Positions 18,601 through 24,380 of a stretch of DNA of 64,000 nucleotides are shown here, in pieces. The stretch spans positions 40,493 through 104,492 of the forward strand of contig CASEXH010000033.1 of the NCBI GenBank assembly GCA_949291945.1, in the 5' to 3' direction. The position numbers were made by a program, and so were the translations under genes. Every line of letters starts with the position of its first letter. The stretch's first letter is position 1. This stretch comes from an uncultured Bacillota bacterium. GTDB lineage: Bacteria > Bacillota > Clostridia > Lachnospirales > Lachnospiraceae. The notes under the pieces are model-generated. The model saw nothing but the letters and a program-made list of their open reading frames with translations, was not told where the DNA came from and did not search any database.

Positions 18601-18661
18601 GCTTGCCGGGATTGTTGCAGCCGCAACTTGGATGAAAATGAGAAAAAAGAAACAGGATTGA
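12668..18661 (+). CDS. Giant SpaA/Cna-B-repeat surface adhesin, sortase-anchored
   Basis: 1997 residues. A signal peptide (KRILSGLLSLLTILTSVV...) is followed by an acidic spacer and a thioester-like head domain with AYCIQPSKPG (Cys289) and VTHLAASYANG (His347). About 13 Cna-B/SpaA repeats come next, recognisable by endings such as KEITAPTGY, KEIQAPEGY, VEVTAPEGF and HEESAPEGY, whose K/E residues normally form isopeptide bonds. The end has APKTGD (residues 1959-1964), a hydrophobic stretch and KMRKKK, an LPxTG-like sorting signal. GAGAGG lies 8 nt before ATG 12668. It is cell-wall anchored and probably promotes donor-recipient or host contact. Confidence 0.92.
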   Translation: MKGKGKRILSGLLSLLTILTSVVQPVVTYAAEPEPAGYEAQYPALETVREYLDAEEVVTAEDYEVETGSSFDVESDFSGLEIHDEKVRVTFHEAKNETGQDYDGNHADTYRAVYFVEPLSGHPPYHICRNIIVKEPVAEKQSESHSDGIGTSEESTESESEDEDSELQPQTETETVTELPEEAEMLSEEDLDAALEETEEQKTVDEESGLTLGEVLLQAEDQGIDIQGLENGESVSFIAQAPAARAARASQSVTITQGSYYYYADYGLGSYVTAPFTVSFGNVTATAYCIQPSKPGPGSGTYQITKLEGNRELAKVCYYGTEASGSAYFFANHHTDFSAGKRFIVTHLAASYANGSEDAFYGTNSTGEALAKELYNYAVSQPDIPDVEMSFSNANVSAYVDGEQQRTEEITFKASSQQTITLDLPDGVKLHNVSTGKVSAAGANVTISGGTRFYLTAPLTQTQDVSGSWSAKMQGSITKDYSAYKITTGSDTQDLALVFGEGVEDEKYVSLSVKWIELAKVEVIKVDSKHSDAKLAGAVFGIYSDKDCTKLITQMPATDKNGSSVAEIIKTQNTVYLKEITAPTGYRLNTSSYNVNLVANQTTSVTVPDQEQLGELTIYKEGEVLAGADITDDGVTFRYESRRQKGAVYNVYAGADIVTAYGAKVYSKGDLVKANLTTDSDGAAVLKNLHLGTYVIKEVQAPENFYNAGEEKTVTLSYAGQNVETVFSESTFHNDRQKAEVSVLKKDKDTLNPLDGGVFGLYAGSDIKNADGSVVVSKGTLIGKAVTGDDGKVVFTADLPIGFSYDVKEIQAPEGYVRNQEEVYSFTFSYTNDSEAKVTFRHTFTNERVNATIKLQKKDAETNQAVPQGDATLENAVYGLYARKDIVHPDGATGVIYKAGERVATLTTDENGEASVENLYLGEYFVKEITPPVGYLADESEHDLVCSYEGDLTATVERECVSLEQVKKQPFEIIKAANNGETDADLLSGAGFTAYLLSDLTVKEDGSYDFDSAEPVVIGENGATEMFTDEKGYACSIALPYGTYLVRETTTPHNYKPVDDFIVRITEHNPTTPQVWRVLLDEKFEAKLKIIKQDDETKKPVLHKGTEFRIYDLDKQEYVEQVTTYPTTTVHKTFFTDEEGYLILPQNLKIGHYRIEEVTAPYGYTLNENYFEIAVDSDTAYQVDSVSGDVIIEVVYENHPVKGQLKIVKQGEVLDGFSKDFVYEVENLAGAVFEVYAAEDIYTADFQKDAEGNRILEYAAGELVGTVTTDENGEAYLSDLPLGSYKIVEVTAPEGFVLNGEAQTVTFTYKDQETPVIEQEAVFQNERQKVEVSVVKKDAKTQATVEGAVFGLYAKEDILAHGEVIVKADTLIGKALSDENGKAVFMNDLPFGRYYIKEEAAPDGYVSSDKVVEVTAEYQGQEIPVVELASEYENEPTKISVKKTDLTTGVELEGAKLTVLDQDGNIVDSWTSVKGEEHLIERLTVGETYTLREELAPYGYLKAEEITFTVEDTAEIQKVEMKDDVPEGTLIINKKGEFLEDVTLVDTIGGWISHIFEYITGALKDVTFEVYALEDIKAADGESEDYYKKDELIATITTDETGIAKLSGLPLGKYYVKEKETAEGYVLDGEIREIDLTYVDQETAEVTWNGDWQNNRQKAEVSVLKKEKDTDRVLEGAVFALAAKEDITNKDGDVVLEAGAVIEEKATGEDGKLTFEADLPIGFSYVVKETSPAPGFATTDEVQEFTFTAESSDKTTVSYEFIFEDEPTVFEFTKTSLTDGKEVEGAKLTVTDENGEVVDEWVSGKESHIIKELVVGQTYTMTEVLPAPGYVTAESIQFTVEDTAEVQKIEMKDDVTKVEISKTDIAGKELPGAKLTILDENGEVVESWTSTEEPHYIEMLPIGKYTLHEESAPEGYLIAEDVAFEVKDTGEIQKVVMKDEAEPEETPETPETPATTVDAPKTGDHTPIVALMISCGLGLAGIVAAATWMKMRKKKQD

Positions 18662-18673
18662 TACGATAGGATT

Positions 18674-18720
18674 GGGCGTTTGTGGACAGCCGTGTGTTTC
18701 CATGAACGCCCTTTTTAATT
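18674..18720 (+). terminator. Terminator after the adhesin gene
   Basis: GGGCGTT ... AACGCCC with TTTTTAATTTT directly after. Confidence 0.75.
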
Positions 18721-18742
18721 TTGGAGAAAGAGGTGGATAGAA

Positions 18743-18892
18743 ATGAAATGGTTGATCGCTGCGGGCGGGGTACTGGTGTTCCTGCTCTTATTTGGACTGT
18801 ACTGCTGTATTGTGGTCGGTGCAAGAGAGGACAGGCTCCTGGAAGAACTGGAATGGAAAGGCAGGCAGGATGCAGACGGAGAAAACGGATAG
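18743..18892 (+). CDS. Small single-span membrane protein
   Basis: 49 residues: an N-terminal membrane segment (WLIAAGGVLVFLLLFGLYCC) followed by a charged cytoplasmic tail (REDRLLEELEWKG...). GAGG at 18730 precedes ATG 18743 by about 9 nt. It overlaps the next gene by 23 nt in another frame. This position before the pcfB-like gene suggests a transfer role, but there is no recognised family. Confidence 0.6.
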   Translation: MKWLIAAGGVLVFLLLFGLYCCIVVGAREDRLLEELEWKGRQDADGENG

Positions 18893-19136
18893 AGGGAAAT
18901 ATGCGCCGGATAAGCCAAAAGACTGCGCTTATTGTTACTTTTGGCACAGCAGGAAACAGAAATGTACAAAGAAGCGCTGCTATTATCTTTTGCCGGAAGA
19001 AAGGCAGGAGCATGGCGGTAAAGAACAAGGGATGCGTGGGGACTGTAAAACCTGTCCATATGGGCTGCACTCCCCCTGTATCGGCTACTGCCTGCAGAAG
19101 ATCCTTCTGGAGATGGGGCTGTGCGGTCAGAAATGA
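18870..19136 (+). CDS. Cysteine-rich small protein in the transfer operon
   Basis: 88 residues with ten cysteines: DCAYCYFWH, QKCTKKRCYY, DCKTCPYGLHSPCIGYC and a final GLCGQK. The pairing suggests metal binding or disulfides; there is no signal peptide, so zinc is more likely. GGCAGGCAGG lies upstream of ATG 18870, and the start lies within the preceding small gene. The frame is open further upstream but without a site. I do not recognise the family. Confidence 0.6.
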   Translation: MQTEKTDRGKYAPDKPKDCAYCYFWHSRKQKCTKKRCYYLLPEERQEHGGKEQGMRGDCKTCPYGLHSPCIGYCLQKILLEMGLCGQK

Positions 19137-19158
19137 GGAAGAAAGAAGGTGATCGGCT

Positions 19159-19677
19159 ATGCAGGATGAAGTTAATCAAAAGGTGGTGACACTTTGTATC
19201 AACGGTGGGAAGATTTCTGCCCGGATACTGAAAAATGCGCTGGTAAAGCTCCTGCGGAAGATGGAGCAGATGAAGCGGGAACAGCGGCAGGCTGCCAGAG
19301 CTTCCAGACAGCAGAAAGAGCCGGTGGAATATCACGGGAAACAAAGCATGGAAAAGCTGATGAAGCAGAACTGCCAGCTTACCAATATCGAAGTGACGGA
19401 CGGGAACATCAAATCTTTTGAAAAATATGCCCGTAAGTACAATATTGATTTCAGCCTGAAGAAAGATACTTCCGTATCGCCGCCCCGGTATTTTGTGTTT
19501 TTTAAAGCTAGGGATGTGGACATCATGACGGCTGCCTTTAAAGAATATACCGGGAAACAGCTTTTTAAAGGAAAGAAACCGTCCCTCAGAAAAAAGCTGT
19601 CCTTGGCAAAAGAGCGGCAGGCAAAGCACCGGGAGCGGGAGAAAGACCGCCGGAAGGAGCGTGGGCCGGAGCATTGA
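19159..19677 (+). CDS. PcfB-like conjugation protein (DUF3801)
   Basis: 172 residues. QKVVTLCINGGKISARILKNAL at the N-terminus and the middle NIEVTDGNIKSFEKYARKYNIDFSLKKD with YFVFFKARDVDIMTAAFKEY mark the PcfB/DUF3801 family, which precedes the VirD4-type coupling protein in Gram-positive conjugation operons. The C-terminus is strongly basic (KKLSLAKERQAKHRERE...). AAGGTGATC lies before ATG 19159. The stop overlaps the next start by 4 nt. It probably helps dock the relaxosome to the coupling protein. Confidence 0.87.
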   Translation: MQDEVNQKVVTLCINGGKISARILKNALVKLLRKMEQMKREQRQAARASRQQKEPVEYHGKQSMEKLMKQNCQLTNIEVTDGNIKSFEKYARKYNIDFSLKKDTSVSPPRYFVFFKARDVDIMTAAFKEYTGKQLFKGKKPSLRKKLSLAKERQAKHREREKDRRKERGPEH

Positions 19678-21620
19678 GTGAGAAGAAAACTGTAAAACAG
19701 AAAAATAACAGGTCTGTAAAAGAAACAGTAACATTGTTTCTGGAAAAAGGCAGGAAGAAGTTATCAGAGACAGTCAAGGGCATTCTGCCGTCTCTGGATT
19801 GGAAGCGGCTCCTGATCCGAAACTTTCCCTATGGAATTGTATTCTATCTCGTAGACAAGGTGGCATGGCTGTACCGGTACTGTGTCGGGGATTCCCTGAT
19901 CGAAAAGTTAGGGGTGCTTTTCCTGAATTTTTCCCTGGCATTTCAGAACGTCTTTCCCAGCTTCCATCCCCAGGATCTCTGCATTGGCGTTATAGGCGCT
20001 GTCCTTGTGAAGCTGGCGGTGTATCTGAAAGGAAAAAATGCAAAGAAATACCGGCAGGGCGTGGAGTACGGCTCCGCCCGGTGGGGGACGCAGAAGGATA
20101 TAGCGCCTTTCATTGATCCGGTCTTTGAGAACAATATCCTTTTAACGCAGACAGAGCGGCTTACCATGAACAGCCGTCCGAAGCTGCCAAAGTATGCCAG
20201 AAATAAAAACGTGATTGTAATTGGCGGCTCCGGTTCCGGCAAGACCAGATTTTATGTGAAGCCGAATTTAATGCAGATGACACCAAATGTTTCCTATGTA
20301 GTCACTGACCCGAAAGGCACGATCCTGGTGGAATGCGGGAAGATGCTGCAGAGAGGTTCCCCGAAGATGAAAGACGGGAAGCCGGAGCGTGATAAAAACG
20401 GGGAGATTGTGTATGAACCGTATAGGATCAAGGTGCTGAATACCATCAATTTCAAGAAAAGTATGCACTATAATCCCTTCATGTATATCCGCAGTGAGAA
20501 GGATATTTTAAAACTGGTGAATACCATCATTGCAAATACCAAAGGAGAAGGCGAGAAATCTTCTGAAGATTTCTGGGTGAAAGCCGAGAGGCTTTTGTAT
20601 TGCGCACTGATTGGCTATATCTATTATGAAGCGCCGGAAGAAGAGCAGAACTTTTCCACGCTTTTAGAGCTGATCAATGCGTCGGAAGCCAGGGAAGATG
20701 ATGAAGAATTTAAAAATGCCGTAGACGAGCTGTTTGAGGAACTGGAACGGGAGAAGCCGGAGCATTTCGCTGTGCGCCAGTATAAGAAATATAAGCTGGC
20801 GGCGGGCAAGACAGCAAAATCCATCCTTATTTCCTGTGGGGCCAGGCTTGCGCCCTTTGATATAGCGGAGCTTAGGGAGCTGACAAGCTATGACGAGATG
20901 GAACTGGATATGCTGGGGGATCAGAGGACAGCCATGTTTGTGATTATCTCTGACACGGATGATACTTTTAACTTTATCGTGGCGATTATGTATACCCAGC
21001 TTTTCAACCTGCTCTGCGACAGGGCGGATGATGTGCATGGGGGACGGCTCCCTTATCATGTAAGGCTTTTGCTTGATGAGTTCGCCAATATCGGGCAGAT
21101 TCCAAAATTTGATAAGCTGATCGCAACCATCCGAAGCCGGGAAATTTCGGCTTCTATTATTTTGCAGTCCCAGAGCCAGTTAAAGACTATCTATAAAGAC
21201 GCTGCCGAAACAATTTTAGGGAACTGCGATACCATGCTTTTCCTGGGCGGCAAGGAGGGCAGCACCTTAAAGGAAATCTCGGAGACGCTTGGAAAAGAGA
21301 CGATTGACCTATATAACACCTCAGATACCCGTGGGCAGAGCCGGTCTTACGGCCTAAATTATCAGAAAACCGGAAAAGAACTGATGAGCCGGGATGAACT
21401 TGCTGTGATGGACGGGAATAAGTGTATCCTTCAGCTTCGTGGAGTACGCCCGTTTTTCAGCGACAAATTCGATATTACCCGGCACAAGAGATATAAGTTG
21501 TTGTCGGACTATGACAAAAAGAACAGCTTTGATGTGGAGGCGTATATGAAGCATACGTTGAAACTGCGGATGAAAGAGGAATTTGACCTCTTTGAAGTAG
21601 AGGGGAAGGAAAGTGAATGA
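19674..21620 (+). CDS. VirD4/PcfC-type conjugative coupling ATPase
   Basis: 648 residues. This membrane ATPase brings the relaxase-DNA complex to the transfer channel. Hydrophobic segments near residues 45-70 and 100-125 anchor it. Walker A is GGSGSGKTRFYVKPN (about residue 183) and Walker B LLLDEFANIG (about residue 465), with the RSREISASIILQSQSQL and GNCDTMLFLGG motifs of TraG/VirD4 proteins. It starts with GTG inside the end of the pcfB-like gene, and its end overlaps the next gene by ATGA. Confidence 0.93.
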   Translation: MSEKKTVKQKNNRSVKETVTLFLEKGRKKLSETVKGILPSLDWKRLLIRNFPYGIVFYLVDKVAWLYRYCVGDSLIEKLGVLFLNFSLAFQNVFPSFHPQDLCIGVIGAVLVKLAVYLKGKNAKKYRQGVEYGSARWGTQKDIAPFIDPVFENNILLTQTERLTMNSRPKLPKYARNKNVIVIGGSGSGKTRFYVKPNLMQMTPNVSYVVTDPKGTILVECGKMLQRGSPKMKDGKPERDKNGEIVYEPYRIKVLNTINFKKSMHYNPFMYIRSEKDILKLVNTIIANTKGEGEKSSEDFWVKAERLLYCALIGYIYYEAPEEEQNFSTLLELINASEAREDDEEFKNAVDELFEELEREKPEHFAVRQYKKYKLAAGKTAKSILISCGARLAPFDIAELRELTSYDEMELDMLGDQRTAMFVIISDTDDTFNFIVAIMYTQLFNLLCDRADDVHGGRLPYHVRLLLDEFANIGQIPKFDKLIATIRSREISASIILQSQSQLKTIYKDAAETILGNCDTMLFLGGKEGSTLKEISETLGKETIDLYNTSDTRGQSRSYGLNYQKTGKELMSRDELAVMDGNKCILQLRGVRPFFSDKFDITRHKRYKLLSDYDKKNSFDVEAYMKHTLKLRMKEEFDLFEVEGKESE

Positions 21621-21844
21621 GTGATTTATTTAAAGAAATGCAGGCAAAAATCGGCTGTCAGTATCTTTCAGATCTTCCTTATTATAAACGGGCGGTCTGG
21701 TATGAACTGCGCCGGATGCCCCTGGGGGAATATGGCCAGGAACAGTTGGAGGATTTCGCCCGGTATGTATTTGGCGTGAGATACTCCGTTTTAAAAGAAG
21801 TCATGGATCGATTGGAGGCAGAGCCGGACTTTGCGACACCATGA
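21617..21844 (+). CDS. Small conserved transfer-operon protein, unknown
   Basis: 75 residues (DLFKEMQAKIGCQYLSDLPYY, RAVWYELRRMPLGEY, EDFARYVFGVRYSVLKEVMDRL). It is coupled to the coupling-protein gene by an ATGA overlap. It is hydrophilic and helical, with no known motif. Its stop lies inside palindrome copy 3. The tight coupling indicates it is expressed with the channel. Confidence 0.65.
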   Translation: MSDLFKEMQAKIGCQYLSDLPYYKRAVWYELRRMPLGEYGQEQLEDFARYVFGVRYSVLKEVMDRLEAEPDFATP

Positions 21845-21890
21845 CGCAAAGTTTGCTGCATCAGAACTTTACGACACGATGTCGCAAAGT
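21828..21890. repeat. Two palindrome family copies (3 and 4)
   Basis: 21828-21852 ACTTTGCGACAC-C-ATGACGCAAAGT (two mismatches) and 21866-21890 ACTTTACGACAC-G-ATGTCGCAAAGT. They lie 13 nt apart between two transfer genes. Confidence 0.75.
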
Positions 21891-21905
21891 TGGAAAGGGG
21901 AGTTT

Positions 21906-22136
21906 ATGGATTTTTTTACAGAGGCGGTTGATGTTCTGGCGGCTATTGTCCGTGCGCTTTCCCGGCCGGATTCTCCAGAAGATTATTTTGGAGGATGTTG
22001 GGAAATGTGCCCGGTGAAGTCAAGGGAGACTGTTCTGCCGCCGGTAAAAATCACACGTTTATGGCCGCCCATCCGGGCGGAGCCGGGAAAAGATAGCGGC
22101 AGGCAGAGACAGATTATAAATGAAACAGCAAAATAA
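21906..22136 (+). CDS. Small unknown protein following the palindrome pair
   Basis: 76 residues starting MDFFTEAVDVLAAIVRALSRP, a short amphipathic or membrane-associated helix, then a Pro/Arg-rich tail. GGAAAGGGGAG lies 4 nt before ATG 21906. An in-frame upstream extension exists but would translate the palindrome and has no ribosome-binding site. Family not recognised; moderately convincing as a gene because of its site. Confidence 0.5.
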   Translation: MDFFTEAVDVLAAIVRALSRPDSPEDYFGGCWEMCPVKSRETVLPPVKITRLWPPIRAEPGKDSGRQRQIINETAK

Positions 22137-22151
22137 AAAAGAAAGGATAAG

Positions 22152-22243
22152 GGAACCGGATTCCCGGAAGATTTGAGCGGCTATGGAAAGATGGCGGCTC
22201 TTTTTTTGTCTCTGCCGGTAAGCCAGAAAGGAATCCGGTTTCC
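22152..22243 (+). promoter_or_regulatory. Long-range inverted repeat before the Maff2 gene
   Basis: GGAACCGGATTCC (22152-22164) pairs with GGAATCCGGTTTCC (22230-22243), one bulge. It encloses a GAGC/GCTC hairpin followed by seven T (22201-22207). It could act as an attenuator or stabilise mRNA of the pilin-like gene that starts 10 nt downstream. Confidence 0.45.
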
Positions 22244-22252
22244 AGGTAGCAT

Positions 22253-22465
22253 ATGGCATTTTTTAGCTCGGCAATTTCTATTTTGCAGACACTTGTGGTG
22301 GCTATTGGAGCCGGCCTTGCAGTATGGGGCGTTATTAACTTGCTGGAGGGATACGGAAATGACAATCCAGGGGCTAAGTCACAGGGAATTAAGCAGCTCA
22401 TGGCCGGAGGTGGGGTTGTCCTCATTGGAACACAGTTGATTCCCTTGCTTGGAGGGCTATTCTGA
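22253..22465 (+). CDS. Maff2-family small membrane protein (VirB2/TrbC-like)
   Basis: 70 residues with two hydrophobic segments (SILQTLVVAIGAGLAVWGVINLL and KQLMAGGGVVLIGTQLIPLLGGLF) joined by a short polar loop GYGNDNPGAKSQG. This is the Maff2 family found before the VirB6-like gene in this ICE group, and the architecture resembles TrbC/VirB2 pilins. It probably lines the transfer apparatus in the membrane. It is followed 20 nt later by the VirB6-like gene. Confidence 0.85.
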   Translation: MAFFSSAISILQTLVVAIGAGLAVWGVINLLEGYGNDNPGAKSQGIKQLMAGGGVVLIGTQLIPLLGGLF

Positions 22466-22485
22466 CGTAGAAAGGGGACTCATGT

Positions 22486-23358
22486 ATGTTCGATGGCATT
22501 TTTGAGGCAATCGAGAACTGGATGAGGGATCTCCTGACTGGGATGGTGACGTCCAACCTGACGACAATGTTTACCGATGTTAATGAAAAGACCGGGGAGA
22601 TTGCGTCCCAGGTTGGACAGACGCCCCAGGGGTGGAACGGCAGTATTTTCAGCCTGATACAGAACCTTTCTAACTCGGTGATCATTCCCATTGCGGGGAT
22701 GATTATTACTTTTGTCCTGTGTTATGAGCTGATTACCATGCTGACGGAAAAGAATAACATGCACGAGATTGACACCTGGATGTTTTTTAAGTATTTCTTC
22801 AAGATGTGGGTAGCGGTTTGGATGGTATCCAATACGTTTACGATCACTATGGCTGTCTTTGACGTGGGCCAATATGTGGTCAATGCGGCGGGAGGCGTGA
22901 TCAGTTCCGATACAGCGATCAACGTGGAAACCATGCTGGACGCTATGGAGACGGCGATGGAATCTATGAACATCGGGGAGCTGGTAGTGCTTGCCCTGGA
23001 AAGTATGCTGGTGAGCCTGTGCATGAAGATTTTATCTGTCCTGATCACGGTCATTTTGTATGGCCGTATGATTGAAATCTACCTTTACACCTCGATTGCG
23101 CCGATCCCCTTTGCCACTCTTTCCAACCGGGAATGGGGGCAGGTGGGAAATAACTATTTCCGTGGGCTTTTAGCCTTGGGATTCCAGGGATTTTTCATGA
23201 TGGTGTGCGTCGGCATTTATGCGGTGCTGGTATCTACCATTGAAATCTCCGACAACATGCACTCAGCCCTTTTCGGAATAGCGGCTTATACGGTAATTCT
23301 CTGTTTCAGCCTGATGAAAACGGCAAGTTTAAGCCGCTCGGTCTTCAATGCGCATTAG
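22486..23358 (+). CDS. VirB6/TrbL-like conjugal transfer membrane protein (CD1112-like)
   Basis: 290 residues, polytopic. Hydrophobic segments include SVIIPIAGMIITFVLCYELI, FKMWVAVWMVSNTFTITMAV, LCMKILSVLITVILYG, GLLALGFQGFFMMVCVGIYAVL and FGIAAYTVILCFSLM. Amphipathic stretches precede the first span. The pattern and position match the CD1112 family, the inner-membrane channel part of the type IV secretion system. GAAAGGGG lies before ATG 22486. Confidence 0.87.
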   Translation: MFDGIFEAIENWMRDLLTGMVTSNLTTMFTDVNEKTGEIASQVGQTPQGWNGSIFSLIQNLSNSVIIPIAGMIITFVLCYELITMLTEKNNMHEIDTWMFFKYFFKMWVAVWMVSNTFTITMAVFDVGQYVVNAAGGVISSDTAINVETMLDAMETAMESMNIGELVVLALESMLVSLCMKILSVLITVILYGRMIEIYLYTSIAPIPFATLSNREWGQVGNNYFRGLLALGFQGFFMMVCVGIYAVLVSTIEISDNMHSALFGIAAYTVILCFSLMKTASLSRSVFNAH

Positions 23359-23369
23359 GAGGCGACGGG

Positions 23370-23969
23370 ATGGAACAGAAGAAATACAACATTATTTATG
23401 CCGATCCGCCATGGCGATATGAGATGAAAAAAGGGCAGGGAGTTGCGGAGAATCATTACTCTACAATGGGGATAGAAGAAATCTGCAGTCTGCCGGTACA
23501 GGAAATCTGCGATAAGGATTGTGCGCTGTTTTTGTGGGTGACATTCCCTCAATTACCAGAAGCGTTCAAAGTAATCAAAGCATGGGGATTTTGCTACAAG
23601 ACAGTTGCCTTTGTCTGGATCAAGCAGAATAAATCAGGAAAAGGGTATTTCTTTGGTTTAGGATACTGGACTCGATCCAATGCGGAAATCTGTCTTTTGG
23701 CAGTAAGAGGAAAGCCCAAAAGAATATCAAAAAAAGTATTCCAGCTTATTGTCAGCCCTTTGCAGGAGCATAGCAAGAAACCGGAAGAAGCCAGGAAGCG
23801 TATTGTAGAGCTGATGGGGGATCTTCCCCGGATTGAACTGTTTGCAAGGCGGCAGTCTGTTGGATGGGATGTATGGGGAAATGAAGTAGAAAGTTCCCTG
23901 GATATGGAAAATTTGCAGGAAAACAGTGGAAAGGAGCAGCCGGAGAAATGTGCAGACTGCAGCGGATAA
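23370..23969 (+). CDS. MT-A70-family DNA adenine methyltransferase
   Basis: 199 residues. The DPPW catalytic motif (YADPPWRYEM, about residues 10-19) and the NHYSTMGIEEI, LFLWVTFPQLPEAFKVIKAWGF and GYWTRSNAEICLLAVRGKP segments identify the MT-A70/N6-adenine family. No restriction partner is nearby. It is inserted between the VirB6-like and PrgI genes, and uses the GGAGGCGACGGG site that would normally serve the next transfer gene. A plausible role is to protect transferred DNA from recipient restriction (inference). Confidence 0.9.
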   Translation: MEQKKYNIIYADPPWRYEMKKGQGVAENHYSTMGIEEICSLPVQEICDKDCALFLWVTFPQLPEAFKVIKAWGFCYKTVAFVWIKQNKSGKGYFFGLGYWTRSNAEICLLAVRGKPKRISKKVFQLIVSPLQEHSKKPEEARKRIVELMGDLPRIELFARRQSVGWDVWGNEVESSLDMENLQENSGKEQPEKCADCSG

Positions 23970-23990
23970 GTTTCTCCGGCATGTGATTTT

Positions 23991-24380
23991 ATGGCGTTTG
24001 TCAGCGTACCAAAAGACCTGACGAAAGTAAAAAATAAAGTAGTCTTGAACCTGACAAAAAGACAGCTTATCTGTCTGTCAGCAGCGGCGGCCATCGGGCT
24101 GCCTTTTTATTTTCTCACACGGGAGTGGATTGGAACCACCAATGCCGCCACCGGCATGGTGCTTCTCATGCTTCCGGCATTTATGTTTGCCATGTATGAG
24201 AGAGACGGGCTTCCCTTGGAGAAAATCCTGTGGAATATCGTGACGGTGAAATTCTTAAAGCCTGCCGTCCGCAGGTATGAGGTGGAGAACTTTTATGAAA
24301 TGGAGCCGCCGGAGGCTGTCCGGGGAGACAGGAAAGGAGGGGATCATCTTGGGAAGAAGAGAAGAAATCGCAGTCGATAA
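23991..24380 (+). CDS. PrgI-family protein (VirB3-like)
   Basis: 129 residues. FVSVPKDLTKVKNKVVLNLTKRQL leads into two membrane segments (LICLSAAAAIGLPFYFL; AATGMVLLMLPAFMFAMY), then KILWNIVTVKFLKPAVRRYE. This is PrgI, the VirB3-like partner of the VirB4 ATPase. Its 3' end overlaps the VirB4-like gene by 32 nt. There is no good ribosome-binding site directly upstream, perhaps because the methylase gene was inserted there. Confidence 0.88.
   Translation: MAFVSVPKDLTKVKNKVVLNLTKRQLICLSAAAAIGLPFYFLTREWIGTTNAATGMVLLMLPAFMFAMYERDGLPLEKILWNIVTVKFLKPAVRRYEVENFYEMEPPEAVRGDRKGGDHLGKKRRNRSR

Noticed and set aside
17354..18703. 449-codon open frame on the minus strand within the adhesin
   Set aside because: Antisense shadow of a repetitive gene with strong codon bias; no ribosome-binding site and no family-like sequence. 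Similar shadows at 28469-29887 and 24181-25395 are rejected for the same reason.
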